Of a stretch of DNA of 64,000 nt, positions 33,024-43,260 are shown one piece after another. The DNA lies in contig CM029626.1 of assembly GCA_017311315.1 (NCBI GenBank), positions 14,228,106-14,292,105 on the forward strand, given 5' to 3'. Each line of letters begins with the position of its first letter. The first letter of the stretch is position 1. Made by a program: the position numbers and the translations under genes. This DNA comes from Dendrocalamus latiflorus. Its lineage: Eukaryota > Streptophyta > Magnoliopsida > Poales > Poaceae. The notes under the pieces were generated by a model. It made no database searches. It worked only from the letters and a program-made list of their open reading frames with translations, and had not been told where the DNA came from.

Positions 33024-36000
33024 AGTAGAAAACAGCAGCTTGGTACCCAATTTCGCCCACAATGTGCGCCTAAAGTGACTCAAAAACTTCGCATCTCGAT
33101 CTAAAACAATGGTATTGGGCACTCCATGTAGTCGAACAATCTCTCTGAAAAACAAATCAGCAACGTTTGTAGCATCATCGCTCTTATGACAAGGTATAAA
33201 ATTTGCCATTTTAGAGAATCTATCCACCACAACAAAAACACTATCTCTCCCCTTCTTTGTTCGAGGTAATCCTAAAACAAAGTCCATTGAAATATCCTCC
33301 CAAGGAACGCTAGGTACAGGAAGAGGCATATATAAACCATGTGGATTAAGTCGGGACTTATCTTTATTGCAGGTAGTGCAGCGAGATACATAGCGCTCAA
33401 CGTCGCGCCTCATCCTTGGCCAATAGAAGTGTTCAGTGAGGATGTCCTCTGTCTTTTTGGCGCCAAAATGACCCATTAGTCCTCCCCCATGTGCCTCCTG
33501 TAATAATAAAAGACGAACAGAGCTAGCTGGAACGCATACTTTGTTAGCTCTAAATAAAAATCCGTTATTGAAAAAAAAATTTATTCCAGCATCTACCATT
33601 TTTGCAATTGGACAGGGCATCTTTAAACTCATCATCAGAAGTGTATAGTTCTTTTATCGTCTCCAAGCCAAATATTCTACAATCAAGTTGAGACAACATT
33701 GTATACCGTCTAGACAAAGCATCAGCAATCACATTTTCCTTCCCTTTCTTGTGTTTTATGACATAAGGAAAAGATTCAATGAATTCAACCCAACGAGCAT
33801 GTCTACGGTTCAGTTTAGTTTGACTTCTAATATGTTTCAGTGATTCATGATCAGAATGGATAACAAATTCTTTGGGCCATAAATAATGTTGCCATGTTTC
33901 TAAAGTTCGAACGAGAGCAAGTAATTCCTTATCATAAGTAGAATAGTTCAAACTAGTCCCACTCAATTTTTCACTAAAATAAGCAATAGGTTTACCTTCT
34001 TGTATCAACACACCACCAATTCCAATTCCACTAGCATCACACTCAAGTTCAAAAGTCTTACCAAAGTCAGGAAGTTGGAGCAATGGTGCATTTGTGAGCT
34101 TTTCTTTGATAAGGTTGAAAGCTTCCTCTTGCGCTTCTCCCCATTTAAATGGAACACCTTTCTTTGTCAATTCATTAAGTGGTGCAGCAATGGTGCTGAA
34201 ATCCTTCACAAAACGGCGATAGAATCCCGCAAGTCCATGAAAACTCCGCACTTGTGTGACCGTTTGTGGTGTTGGCCAACTCTTTATAGCTTCAATCTTG
34301 GCTTTATCTACCTCAATTCCCTGTGGAGTAACAACATATCCAAGAAAACAAACTCGATCGGTGCAAAAGGTGCACTTTTCGAGGTTACCAAACAAACGTG
34401 CATCCCTCAAAGCAATGAAAACATCACGTAAGTGTTTAAGATGTTCATCTAGTGACTTGTTGTAAATCAATATATCATCAAAATAAACTACCACAAATTT
34501 ACCAATGAAAGCACGTAAAACTTCGTTCATTAATCTCATGAAAGTGCCAGGGGCATTAGTTAAACCAAAAGGTATCACTAGCCACTCATATAACCCGAAC
34601 TTAGTTTTAAATGCCGTCTTCCATTCATCTCCAAGTTTCATTCGAATTTGGTGGTACCCACTACGCAAGTCAACTTTAGAAAACATTGTAGAGCCACTTA
34701 ATTCATCAAGCATGTCGTCTAACCTAGGAATAAGATGAAGATATCTAATGATAATATTATTGATAGCTCTACAATCAACACACATACGCCATGATCCATC
34801 TTTCTTTGGAACCAAAAGTACAGGAACAGCACATGGACTAAGGCTCTCACGTACGTACCCTTTGTCAAGCAAGTCTCGCACTTGACGCTCAATCTCCTTA
34901 GTCTCCTCCGGGTTGGTTCGGTATGGCACGCGGTTGGGTAGGGAAGCTCCTGGGATCAAATCAATTTGATGTTCAATACCCCTAATTGGTGGCAGCCCTG
35001 GGGGTATCTCAGCAGGAAACACATCCTCAAACTCCTGCAAAAGGTTAGTGACAGCAGGGGGCAAAGACACAGGAAGATTCTCAAGTGAAAACAAAGCATC
35101 CTTGCACAAAAGAGCATAGCAAAAAGAATTATTCACTTCCAACTCATTCAAATCAGATTTGGTAGCTAATAGAACAGTCCCTTTCAATTTAATCTCATTA
35201 TTCTTAGCACTTGTTCCTTTTATATCTTTCTTTTTGGATGGAAAGTATTCTTTAGCTACAATCTGATTTTCACTCTTTTCTTTCTCCTTATTGACTCGTT
35301 CAACATGTTCAAGTTCATCTTTTAAAATAGCTTCAGAAGACATTGGAACTAACACAATTTTCTTGCCCTTATGCATGAGAGTATATTGATTAGTCCTACC
35401 ATGATGTATAGCATCTTTATCATATTGACATGGTCTACCTAACAATAGAGAACATGCTTGCATAGGTACGACATCACAATCAGCATAGTCTTGGTATGGA
35501 CCAATAGCAAAATGAACTCTCACAATGCGAGTTACCTTCAGCTTACCGCATGAATTAAATCATTGAATATAGTAAGGACGAGGGTGTTGTTGTGTGGTCA
35601 AGGAAAGCTTCTCAACCATATCAATGCTAGCCAAATTGTTGCAACTTCCTCCATCAATAATCACGCGACAAGAACGCTCATTGATCACAAACTTTGTTTG
35701 AAATAGATTGTGACGTTGATTCTGTTCAGCACGCTCCACTTGAGCGCTAAGGACACGCTTCACGATTATGCTCAAAAACTTATCACTTGCTTCAGCTCCA
35801 AGGCGTTCTTCATCAAGTTCAGATTCATCTTGCTCACCCGCAGGGTCAGTTTCAAGCAAGGCATGCTCTTCATCAATATCACTAGCTGAAGTATACTCAC
35901 CATCTTCTCTAACAAGAAGTGCTCGCTGATTTGGGCAATCTCTCATCATGTGTCCAAAACCTTTACAGCGGTGGCATTGTATGTCTCTTGTTCTCCCAGT

Positions 36001-37153
36001 GGAAGCAATCGAAGTAGAACTCTTAGCTTGCTGGCTGAAGTTGATTTGCTTGCGTCAGAGGCTCGGGATGTGGGCGTGGTGCTCGCTGGTCGCCCACGGA
36101 TGGAGGGTTGTGGGGGACAGCTAGGAGTGGCAGGGGCAGCATGGGATGATGTCCTGCCCGAGAACTGCGCCTGATTCTGTTTACCTGCAAAAGAAACTCC
36201 AAAAGAGCCTCGGGAGCGAAGCTGTCTTCCCTGCACTTCACGTTCAGCTTTGCACGCAATATGGAACAAACGGGTAATAGAATTGTACTCCTTATAATCT
36301 AAAATATCCTGAATGTCCCTGTTAAGCCCTCCAAAAAATCTAGCCATCTTAGCCTCCTCAGTTTCTTCTAACCCATAACGTAGACATCCGATTTGCAGTT
36401 CTTGATAGTACTCTTCTACGGTGTTTCTACCTTGTTTTAAACATTGTAATTTATTCAGCAAATCACGAGAGTAGTAGGAAGGTACAAATCTACGTCTCAT
36501 AGTTCTCTTCAAGGCATCCCATGTTCTAGGTATGTGTTGTTCATTGCGGCACAATTCATTCCACCAAATAGATGCAAAATTAGTGAACTCACTAGTAGCA
36601 GCCCTAACCCTTTTATTTTCTGGAAATTCATGGCATGAAAATTTTTGGTCTAAGCTAATTCCCATGTGAGATAAGCATCAGGATCATATTTACCAGCAAA
36701 AGGAGGTATGGTGAACTTAATTTTACCAAGTGCATCATCATGATTTCGTACCTCACGTGGTGGATCTCTTCTCATACCTTGGCGATTGAAGCGTCGTTGC
36801 AGATTTTCATGGACGTCGTCGAAATTGACTCCATCCTCAGCCTCCGTATCAGCAACATATGGGCTCTCTTCATCTCTTACCTCATCAGCCCAAGAGCGAA
36901 CAACAGATGGCTCACGGCGTGGTCGTGTAACGCCGACGGCAACGGGGGTGGCAACAGGAGGTGGAGCTCTCTCGAGCTGCTCCACTCGAGCAGCGATCGC
37001 TGCAAGATCGTTGTTGGTGCGATCTAAAACCATCTCAAGACGCTCCGAATGTTGACTCAACAAGCGGGAAAGTCTCTGCATGAGTACTCCGAGAAATGCA
37101 TCTTCCTCGACGTTGGGCTGGCTATTCTCCCCTTGTGATTTTGAACCTGCCAT
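33024..37153 (-). pseudogene. Ty3/gypsy gag-pol polyprotein (3'-truncated)
   Basis: The minus strand encodes, in order: gag from MAGSKSQGE at 37153 (IWWNELCR; EEYYQELQIGC), zinc knuckle CHRCKGFGHMMRDC (about 35970-35930), protease-like VIIDGGSCNNLAS, reverse transcriptase (KVDLRSGYHQIRM; catalytic VYFDDILIY), RNase H (ELECDASGIGIGG; VIHSDHESLKH), the integrase HHCC finger (HFYWPRMRRDV; CTTCNK) and two catalytic aspartates (SMDFVLG; VLDRDAKF). It stops before the integrase glutamate where another LTR abuts. Lesions are few: frameshifts near 36660, 36040 and 33575 (an A9 run) and a TGA for tryptophan at 35560. It is therefore younger than the surrounding copia. Chromodomain status cannot be known. 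Confidence 0.9.
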
Positions 37154-38536
37154 CGTTAGTATAAAACAAAGAACAAAACACAATGTATATGTCCCTATTA
37201 ACTACTAGGTTTTGGAGGCTCAAAAGTCACTCACACTCAAGCTTATACCAAGTTCTTACGAGCTCTTTACCTATGCAGCAAGGAAGTGGCACAACCGGTG
37301 GCTGGTTCGTGATACTCTCACTTGATGAATAGCCCAACGATTGCGAGGAAACGATACCTGCTGAGTTAGTAGGAAGTGGAGCTTGGAAGGCTTCAATATG
37401 GTAGCAAGGAATAGCAACAATCAAATCAATAATTGCAAGTTGAATAACTGTTCAACGTACTAGTCGATGTTGCTGATTCAAGCCTAGCTGAGCAGAAACA
37501 ATACCTATTCTCAAAGACAGACAGGGCAAAGTTTCATATGACTTATATATGCTCGTTTGAAAGGTTTTGATGAGATCTACAACTTTTCAATTGAAGCAAA
37601 ACCCAAATTCCAAAGGGAAGGCCAAGAAAAAGGGCAAAAACAGAACCCAAAAACTTGCGATGCGATTTTGGGGCAAAAGATGGCCGATTTTGAGGGTCTT
37701 GGAGGGAAAAACTTTTCTTGTTGGATTTTCAGATGCGCGTCGTCGTTAGCTTTCCAACGAGTACAAGAACGGCGAAAACGGACACCGTATGCAAAAGTTA
37801 TGCCCGTTTTACTGAAGGTGTTTCGGAATTGGATTCCTACTCGGAGTAGAAACCGACTCGGGTTCAACTTGAAATTGCCATATCTTTTAAACCCGTGGAC
37901 CAAACTTGATGAATTTTTTTGTGGAAGCTGTTGGCCATATAAAGAAGGTTTCCACCAATTTTCGCTGGTTTTGGAGCAAATTTGACATGCTTATCAATTT
38001 TCGGAAAGGAGGCGCTCTCTTTTTTTTGTCTCTTTTTTTCTCTTTTTTTTTTGTTTTTTTAGCAACCGACACCGATTGATTAGGGTTTCCCCTTTTGATG
38101 CCTGCTCCTTTCCAAAACGTCAAAACAGCGACGGAAAATGGCTTGACACGTTGGTGTCGTGGCACAAGAGGCAATGGCGGTAGCGATCAGTGGCAGCCAC
38201 GGCAAGGGAGTAGCAATGGCAGGGGGAACTTGGGCTGCCACATCAAGGAAGATCGAGCGGCGGTAGCAATTTTTTTTGGCGGCCACGGTAGAGCAGGGAT
38301 TGGCAGTGGCGACAGCAGGATTTCAAGATGCAAACTAGATAAAAACTAGAACTAGAAATCAGCAACTAGACACGACGATGCAACCAAAAATTCAACAAGC
38401 GAATTACTGAAAAGAAAATTGCAAGGCACAGATTGGTTTGGGACAGGACGAACAAACCCTAAATTTTTTTCGTGGCTTTTTGTGGACTGTAGGTAAAGAA
38501 AATTCTCACCGATCAACCTTGAGCTTTGATACCAAC
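37154..38536 (-). other. Gypsy 5' leader with primer-binding site
   Basis: Untranslated leader between gag and LTR on the minus strand. The primer-binding site TGGTATCAAAGC (complement of 38523-38534) starts two bases after the LTR end. A T-rich run at 38010-38062 and GC-rich triplet-like sequence at 38140-38330 are present. Open frames on both strands here (for example 37557-37985) are not supported as genes. Confidence 0.7.
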
Positions 38537-39472
38537 TGATGAGGCGATGGGGTCCCGATCTTTCGATGAGAAGGATAATTTCGATTGGCGATGATCAACT
38601 CTCACGATCTAGGCTACGAACGCATCACGTACGAACCAAGCAATCGTTGAACTAATCACCAAGTCGTTATCAACCGTTCCAAAAGCGCGGTTGACCTGAC
38701 CACGAAGGTCTATTCCTGCATGCAACCGAAGAACACGCAAGAACAAGATCAAAAGCAATCTGAAATTGCAAATATATAAATTGAGTTCACAAAGGTGGGA
38801 TTCCGCTGAGGTTCTTTACAGTTGGTCTAGTCGACACAAGCGAAGAACAAGAGTTTTCACAATGGAAAAACTAAGCAAACAAAATCCAAGCAAACTAGAA
38901 AGGTGCATCCTCCTTAAATAGGCGAGGGAGAGCCGCACAAAACTAAGACAAACGAGGTGGTACTATTCACGGTACTGTTCATGTGAACAGTAATCCGTGA
39001 ACAGTATGGGCCTGGCGGGGGGGCGCCTCTCCTTTGGGCCCAAGAATTACAAGACCCGAGTTGGCCCAAACAGGTGACGCAGCACCTTCTTTAAGTGATT
39101 GTGACATGCACAGGAGGAATTTGGAGATGAGATCAGATCCATTGGAAAGAGGACGAGAAAAGCTTTCCATCGAGTACTCATGGGCCTCAAACGGACTCCG
39201 TATGTGAAAATTATGCACGTTTGAAGTTGGTGCTGTCATCGGAGGCCGAAGTGAATCGCTCATGTGTGTCTTCATGATCAGCTCCCAAGTTCCTAAGTAA
39301 AAGAACATCACATGCATTAGGTAGTAGCATATTCTCATGAGAAATAAGACATGCTCCTAGAAACGAAATTACCTGATAGTTCAATTGTTGTGCGCGAGCT
39401 CGTGTGATTGGACCTTGCAAGTGTATAGGTTCAGATCTATTGGTTGTATGCATGGAAGTGATGTCCTCATCA
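38537..39472 (-). repeat. 5' LTR of the minus-strand gypsy
   Basis: 936 bp. On the minus strand it begins TGATGAGGACATC at 39472 and ends CGCCTCATCA at 38537. The first part encodes a polyprotein tail (GPITRARAQQLNYQVISFLG). It is inverted relative to the solo LTR at 26949-28478 and carries a single copy of the 191-bp unit. The copia C-terminal coding resumes directly at 39473, so this is one edge of the gypsy insertion. Confidence 0.8.
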
Positions 39473-39976
39473 GGTTACATGAAGAGTTATCTTATAAAGC
39501 ATATCAACCCAAGTTCTTCTATGCTCATGAGTTACAAAAGATGGATGAAATTAAAATATTGCATACTAAGTCATGTGAAAATCTTACAGATTTATTTACT
39601 AAGTCACTTTGAGCATCTAACTTTGAAATGTATATACATAGAATTGGACTGATGAGACTTAGAAAAGTGCAGAACTTAAGGGGAGATTCTTCTCTAAGTG
39701 TAGAACTCAGGGGAGATTATTCTCTAACTCACTATTAAAACTTAATCACGAAGATCGAGTACCCAAAGAATAAATCCTGTAGATTAAATGAAATTGAGTG
39801 GATTGTACTCTTTTCCCTTGATGAGTTTTTCCGGAAGTTTCTCGGCCAAGATCTTTAATGAGGCAATTCGTACAATACAACACATGTATCATATACTCTT
39901 TCTCCAAATTTTTTTCACTGAGTTTTTATGGAGTTTTAATGAGGCATGAACGTGTCTAATGAGTGCCCAAGAGGGG
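39473..39976 (+). pseudogene. Copia polyprotein tail and 3' untranslated part
   Basis: The plus strand resumes the RNase H/C-terminal tail of the copia pol (KFFYAHELQKMDEIKILHTK, then SCENLTDLFTKSL, stop at 39610-39612). A non-coding stretch follows, with purine-rich tracts (AAGGGGAGATT near 39676, GAGGGG at 39971-39976) immediately before the 3' LTR. Confidence 0.75.
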
Positions 39977-40225
39977 CGTTGGGAAACCTGGGCCTGGGTC
40001 TGCAAGCCTTAACCTATGGTGGGCACCTTACCCTTTAGTCTATAAATAGGGGGTCCCAATGATTAGATGATATAACTTTTGGAGAAGAAACTAATAAAGA
40101 AAGAATTAGTTCCTCTATCCCTCTATGTTCAATGTATTATTCGTTCTTGCATTATCTGTATTTGATCCATCTTTTGTCTAGGAGAAATTGCTCGGACTGG
40201 ACTCGCCAGCAATAGTCCCTCGACA
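39977..40225 (+). repeat. 3' LTR of the copia element
   Basis: 249 bp from CGTTGGGAAACC to CCTCGACA, with the TATA-like TCTATAAATAG at about 40040 and the start region conserved with the 5' LTR. It is followed by the CCTAC duplication. Its promoter points toward the CIPK gene about 1 kb downstream. Confidence 0.8.
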
Positions 40226-40230
40226 CCTAC

Positions 40231-40351
40231 CATGATGGTAGAAAATAGAACAGTCCAAGTTTGTCATGCATGGCATCACGTTGAACTCCGAACGGGCAAA
40301 GCAAAACGGCCCAATTACCCGTCAAATACGCCCGAATCTAGCCCTTCCTTC
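40231..40351 (+). promoter_or_regulatory. Remaining native upstream sequence of the CIPK gene
   Basis: Only about 113 bp of non-transposon DNA, plus one copy of the MITE target duplication, lie between the copia 3' LTR and the hAT MITE. No TATA box is evident in it. It is inferred to be part of the ancestral promoter of the downstream kinase gene. Confidence 0.4.
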
Positions 40352-40897
40352 TACAGGTGGGAAATGGATATGAATTATCGGTATTATTTGGTTACCGTAT
40401 TCAATATGATATAAATATGATATAGATTTTTTATCTGATTAATAATTTCTTTCCTATTCGTATTCGAATTCTTATAAAATTTTTATTGATATGAATATGA
40501 TCTGGACTTTTACTATCGAAAATATTATTTTGTCCAGACTATTCGTATTCAGCGAAGCTACGTATATATTTTATTGCAATACGACTAATTAGTTGGATAA
40601 GTTTTTTAATTCAATGTGAATTCATATTTCTTTAAGTGACATAAATGAATTAGAATGATTAAACATGACTGTTCGAGGATAAAATATCATTAATATTTTC
40701 ATACCACGTAAGTTACAAGGATATCCGGATTCGACTTAATTGAGTAAATATTCAATTCGAATCCGTATCCATTATAATATTCTATTCGTGTTCATATTCA
40801 AGAATATTCAAATTTATATCTATATTTATTTATAAAATATAAATATAAATATGATAAAAATACTATTTAATTCGTATTACATGCGTTTCAACCCCTA
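40352..40897. mobile_element. AT-rich hAT MITE in the CIPK promoter
   Basis: CTTCCTTC flanks it exactly (40344-40351 and 40898-40905), an 8-bp hAT duplication. The ends TACAGGTGGGAAATGG and (complement) TAGGGGTTGAAACGCATG are imperfect inverted repeats. The interior is very AT-rich with repeated ATTCGTATTC and ATATGAATATGAT. Its right end has several TATA-like runs (TTTATTTATAAAATATAAAT, 40824-40843), so the element may supply the core promoter of the kinase gene. Confidence 0.75.
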
Positions 40898-40905
40898 CTT
40901 CCTTC

Positions 40906-41252
40906 CGCGCTCCGACCTCAACGACAGCAACCCACCCTTTGTCCCCTCTCGCACGGCGCAACCAACCCAGCCCCAACCCACCTGCCCGCCTCCCGTCGGC
41001 CCGCGCGCCCAACCACGACACTACAAATATCCCACGGTGGCGATCCCGTCTTCCATTGTGCCGCACCAGCCTCAGACCAACGTTCCCCGTCAAAACCATG
41101 TGCCCGCCCCATCACCGCGCCACGTTCCTACGTGCCGAGCGCCAGTTACCTTACTACTAGTAGCCAGAAGCCACCACGAGCCTGCCACACGAACTAGTAG
41201 CAGTGGTGGTAGCAGACAACAAACGACTAACGTTGCGGCGGTTCTAGCGGCA
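40906..41252 (+). promoter_or_regulatory. Probable CIPK 5' leader with a short upstream ORF
   Basis: C-rich sequence between the MITE and the kinase start. An open frame runs through it in frame with the kinase from 40851, but that part is proline-rich, partly MITE-derived and unlike CIPK N-termini, so it is read as leader. An upstream ATG at 41098 opens a 20-codon frame ending at 41160, before the main start, and could modulate translation if the transcript begins upstream. Confidence 0.45.
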
Positions 41253-42605
41253 ATGGCGAGAGGGCGGGAAGGGGAGGAGGCGAGGAAGCTGGTGCTGGGC
41301 AAGTACGAGCTGGGGCGGGTGCTTGGGCAGGGCACCTTCGCCAAGGTGTACTACGGCCGCGACCTAAGCGCCGGGGAGAGCGTGGCGATCAAGGTGATCG
41401 ACAAGGCGCGGCTGCGGCGCACGGAGGGGATGGTGGAGCAGCTCCGCCGGGAGATCTCCATCATGCGGATGGTGCGCCACCCCAACGTCGTTGGGATCAG
41501 GGAGGTGCTCGCCAGCCGCGCGCGGGTCTTCGTCGTCATGGAGTACGCGCGCGGCGGGGAGCTCTTCGCCAAGGTGGCGCGCGGGAGGCTCACCGAGTAC
41601 CAGGCGCGGAGGTACTTCCAGCAGCTCGTCGCCGCCGTCGGGTTCTGCCACAGCCGCGGCGTCGCGCACCGGGACCTCAAGCCCGAGAACCTCCTGCTCG
41701 ACGAGGAGGGCCGGCTCAAGGTCACCGACTTCGGCCTTGCCGCGCTGCCCGAGCAGCTGCGGCACGACGGCCTGCTCCACACGCAGTGCGGCACCCCCGC
41801 CTACGTCGCGCCGGAGGTGCTGAGGAAGCGAGGGTACGACGGCGCCCGGGCCGACCTCTGGTCGTGCGGCGTCGTGCTCTACGTGCTCATCTGCGGCTTC
41901 CTCCCTTTCCAGCACCAGAACTACGTCAAGATGTACCAGAAGATCTTCAAGGCCGAGTACCAGGTACCGCCGTGGGTCTCCGGCGACGCTCGCCGCCTCA
42001 TCGCCCGCCTGCTCGTCGTCGATCCCGCCAAGCGCATCTCCATCCCGGAGATCATGCGCACGACATGGTTCAGGAAGGGCTTCGTGCCACCCGTCCCCTC
42101 CCCTGTCTCGCCAAAGAAATGGGAGGACGACGACGGCGGCTTCCTCATCGATGACGGCGAGGACAACGCCGGCGCCATCTCGCCGCGGACGTGCAACGCG
42201 TTCCAGCTCATATCGTCCATGTCTTCCGGGTTCGACCTGTCGGGGCTGTTCGAGAGCGAGCAGAAGGCCGCGACGGTGTTCACATCCCGCGCGCCGGCGG
42301 CCGCCGTGGTCCAGAAGCTGGAAGCCGTGGGCCGGGCGCTCGGGTTGAAGGTCACCAAAGGCAAGGGGTGGAAGGTCAGGATGGAGGCAAAGGCCGATGG
42401 AACAAACGGGGGGCTCACAGTCACCGCCGAGGTGCTCGAGATGGCCGCGGACGTGGCCGTGGTCGAGTTCGCCCACGACGCCGGCGACGCGCTCGAGTTC
42501 AACAAGTTCTGTGCCGAGGACGTGCGCCCCGGGCTCGCGGACATTGTCTGGGCGTGGCAGGGCGACGGGCCCGCCGCGCCGGGCGCCGTCGTCGCGTGCG
42601 CGTGA
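41253..42605 (+). CDS. CIPK: CBL-interacting protein kinase (SnRK3 family), intronless
   Basis: Ser/Thr kinase that binds calcium-loaded CBL proteins and phosphorylates membrane transporters and other targets. The 450-residue length is typical. The start at 41253 gives MARGREGEEARK just before the kinase domain (residues 18-273): GQGTFAKV loop, VAIK Lys47, Glu67, HRD Asp141, DFG Asp159 and APE 186-188. All catalytic residues and the CIPK-type activation loop (GLLHTQCGTPAYVAPE) are intact. The regulatory NAF motif is at 315-317 (NAFQLISSMSSGFDLS), followed by a PPI domain to about 433 (EFNKFC..VRPGLADIVWAW). Codon use is strongly GC-rich, as in many grass genes, and unlike the surrounding AT-rich transposons. 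The absence of introns places it in the intronless CIPK clade, near the CIPK4/7/29 type; the exact orthologue is uncertain. Confidence 0.95.
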   Translation: MARGREGEEARKLVLGKYELGRVLGQGTFAKVYYGRDLSAGESVAIKVIDKARLRRTEGMVEQLRREISIMRMVRHPNVVGIREVLASRARVFVVMEYARGGELFAKVARGRLTEYQARRYFQQLVAAVGFCHSRGVAHRDLKPENLLLDEEGRLKVTDFGLAALPEQLRHDGLLHTQCGTPAYVAPEVLRKRGYDGARADLWSCGVVLYVLICGFLPFQHQNYVKMYQKIFKAEYQVPPWVSGDARRLIARLLVVDPAKRISIPEIMRTTWFRKGFVPPVPSPVSPKKWEDDDGGFLIDDGEDNAGAISPRTCNAFQLISSMSSGFDLSGLFESEQKAATVFTSRAPAAAVVQKLEAVGRALGLKVTKGKGWKVRMEAKADGTNGGLTVTAEVLEMAADVAVVEFAHDAGDALEFNKFCAEDVRPGLADIVWAWQGDGPAAPGAVVACA

Positions 42606-42975
42606 TCGAAGCCGCTGCGGCACTCGCTTCCTCTGTGCATGTGCTGTAGAAGTTAGTGATCTTCTTTAGGACTTGCACAGTTATAGCAGCAACTTAGGCT
42701 GTAAAGTTTTATTTGCTCCTTCGAGACAGCCATGACTTTTTTTTTTTTTTGATAAGCGAGACAGCCATGACTAGTGTGCACTTATGCTATGTATCGTTGT
42801 ACAGGCAGAACGAGGGGTGATCGGCCGGTGTATGTAGCTGAGGGCTTCAAAATTTTGCGCCTAGACGTGCGGAGATGTGTAAATACAAAGTTTCGTTCGT
42901 GATCAATTTAGTTTTGGTTCCACATGATATGATATGTTATGATCATGTATTCGTACTTGCTATATTTTTTTAAGA
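42606..42975 (+). other. CIPK 3' untranslated and flanking region
   Basis: Directly follows the TGA. It is T-rich with no canonical AATAAA; GTAAATACAAAG near 42878 and TTTTATTTGC near 42705 are possible near-upstream elements. A T14 run lies at about 42737-42750. No further gene. Confidence 0.4.
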
Positions 42976-42976
42976 G

Positions 42977-43250
42977 AAGTGCTAAGGAGTACTTGAGTGT
43001 TTTTTAGGTTGGAAGCACTTAGATTTTAAGGCATTGGATCTTCATCCAACAGATCCCACATATCTCTCTCCCTTCAAAAAAAAAAACAAATCTAAAAGTA
43101 TTGGATCTCTATCTAACGGATCCCCTTATACCCCATCCCATCAAAAAAAATGTGAGTGCTCTAAATCTGGAACGTTAGGTGGAGATCCAATGTCCAAAAA
43201 ATCTGAGTGCTCCCAACCCAAAAAAAACTACTCGAGTGTTCCCTAAACAC
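42977..43250. mobile_element. Foldback MITE downstream of CIPK
   Basis: The left arm (AAGTGCTAAGGAGTACTTGAG, then TAGGTTGGAAGCACT, CATTGGATCTTCATCCAAC) pairs with the right arm's complement (GTGTTTAGGGAACACTCGAG, TGGGTTGGGAGCACT, CATTGGATCTCCACCTAAC). The arms are about 90 bp and could form a hairpin in a read-through transcript. It is non-coding. The short open frame at 43034-43246 lies within it. Confidence 0.6.
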
Positions 43251-43260
43251 CTTTTTAAAA

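Larger units (their letters stand above)
26737..40225 (+). mobile_element. Ty1/copia element expanded to 13.5 kb by nested insertions
   Basis: CCTAC at 26732-26736 and 40226-40230 is an exact target duplication. The left end 26737-26948 and right end 39977-40225 are homologous LTRs sharing TTTAGTCTATAAATAG and AATGATTAGATGAT. Copia integrase, reverse transcriptase and RNase H (28479 to about 31215) and the C-terminal tail (39473-39612) are all on the plus strand between them. Gag and protease are missing. Three foreign blocks interrupt the copia: a plus-strand gypsy-family LTR (26949-28478), an unrelated LTR-like block (about 31216-33023) and a minus-strand gypsy (33024-39472). Confidence 0.85.

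Noticed and set aside
38140..38349. 84-codon glycine-rich plus-strand frame
   Set aside because: Lies in the antisense of the gypsy leader; stop-poor GC-rich sequence without family support.
40851..41252. In-frame 134-codon N-terminal extension of CIPK
   Set aside because: Starts inside the hAT MITE and is proline-rich. The kinase family starts directly before the glycine loop, as the ATG at 41253 does.
41364..42623. 419-codon minus-strand open frame opposite the CIPK gene
   Set aside because: Shadow of a GC-rich coding sequence. The plus strand encodes a complete kinase with all motifs.
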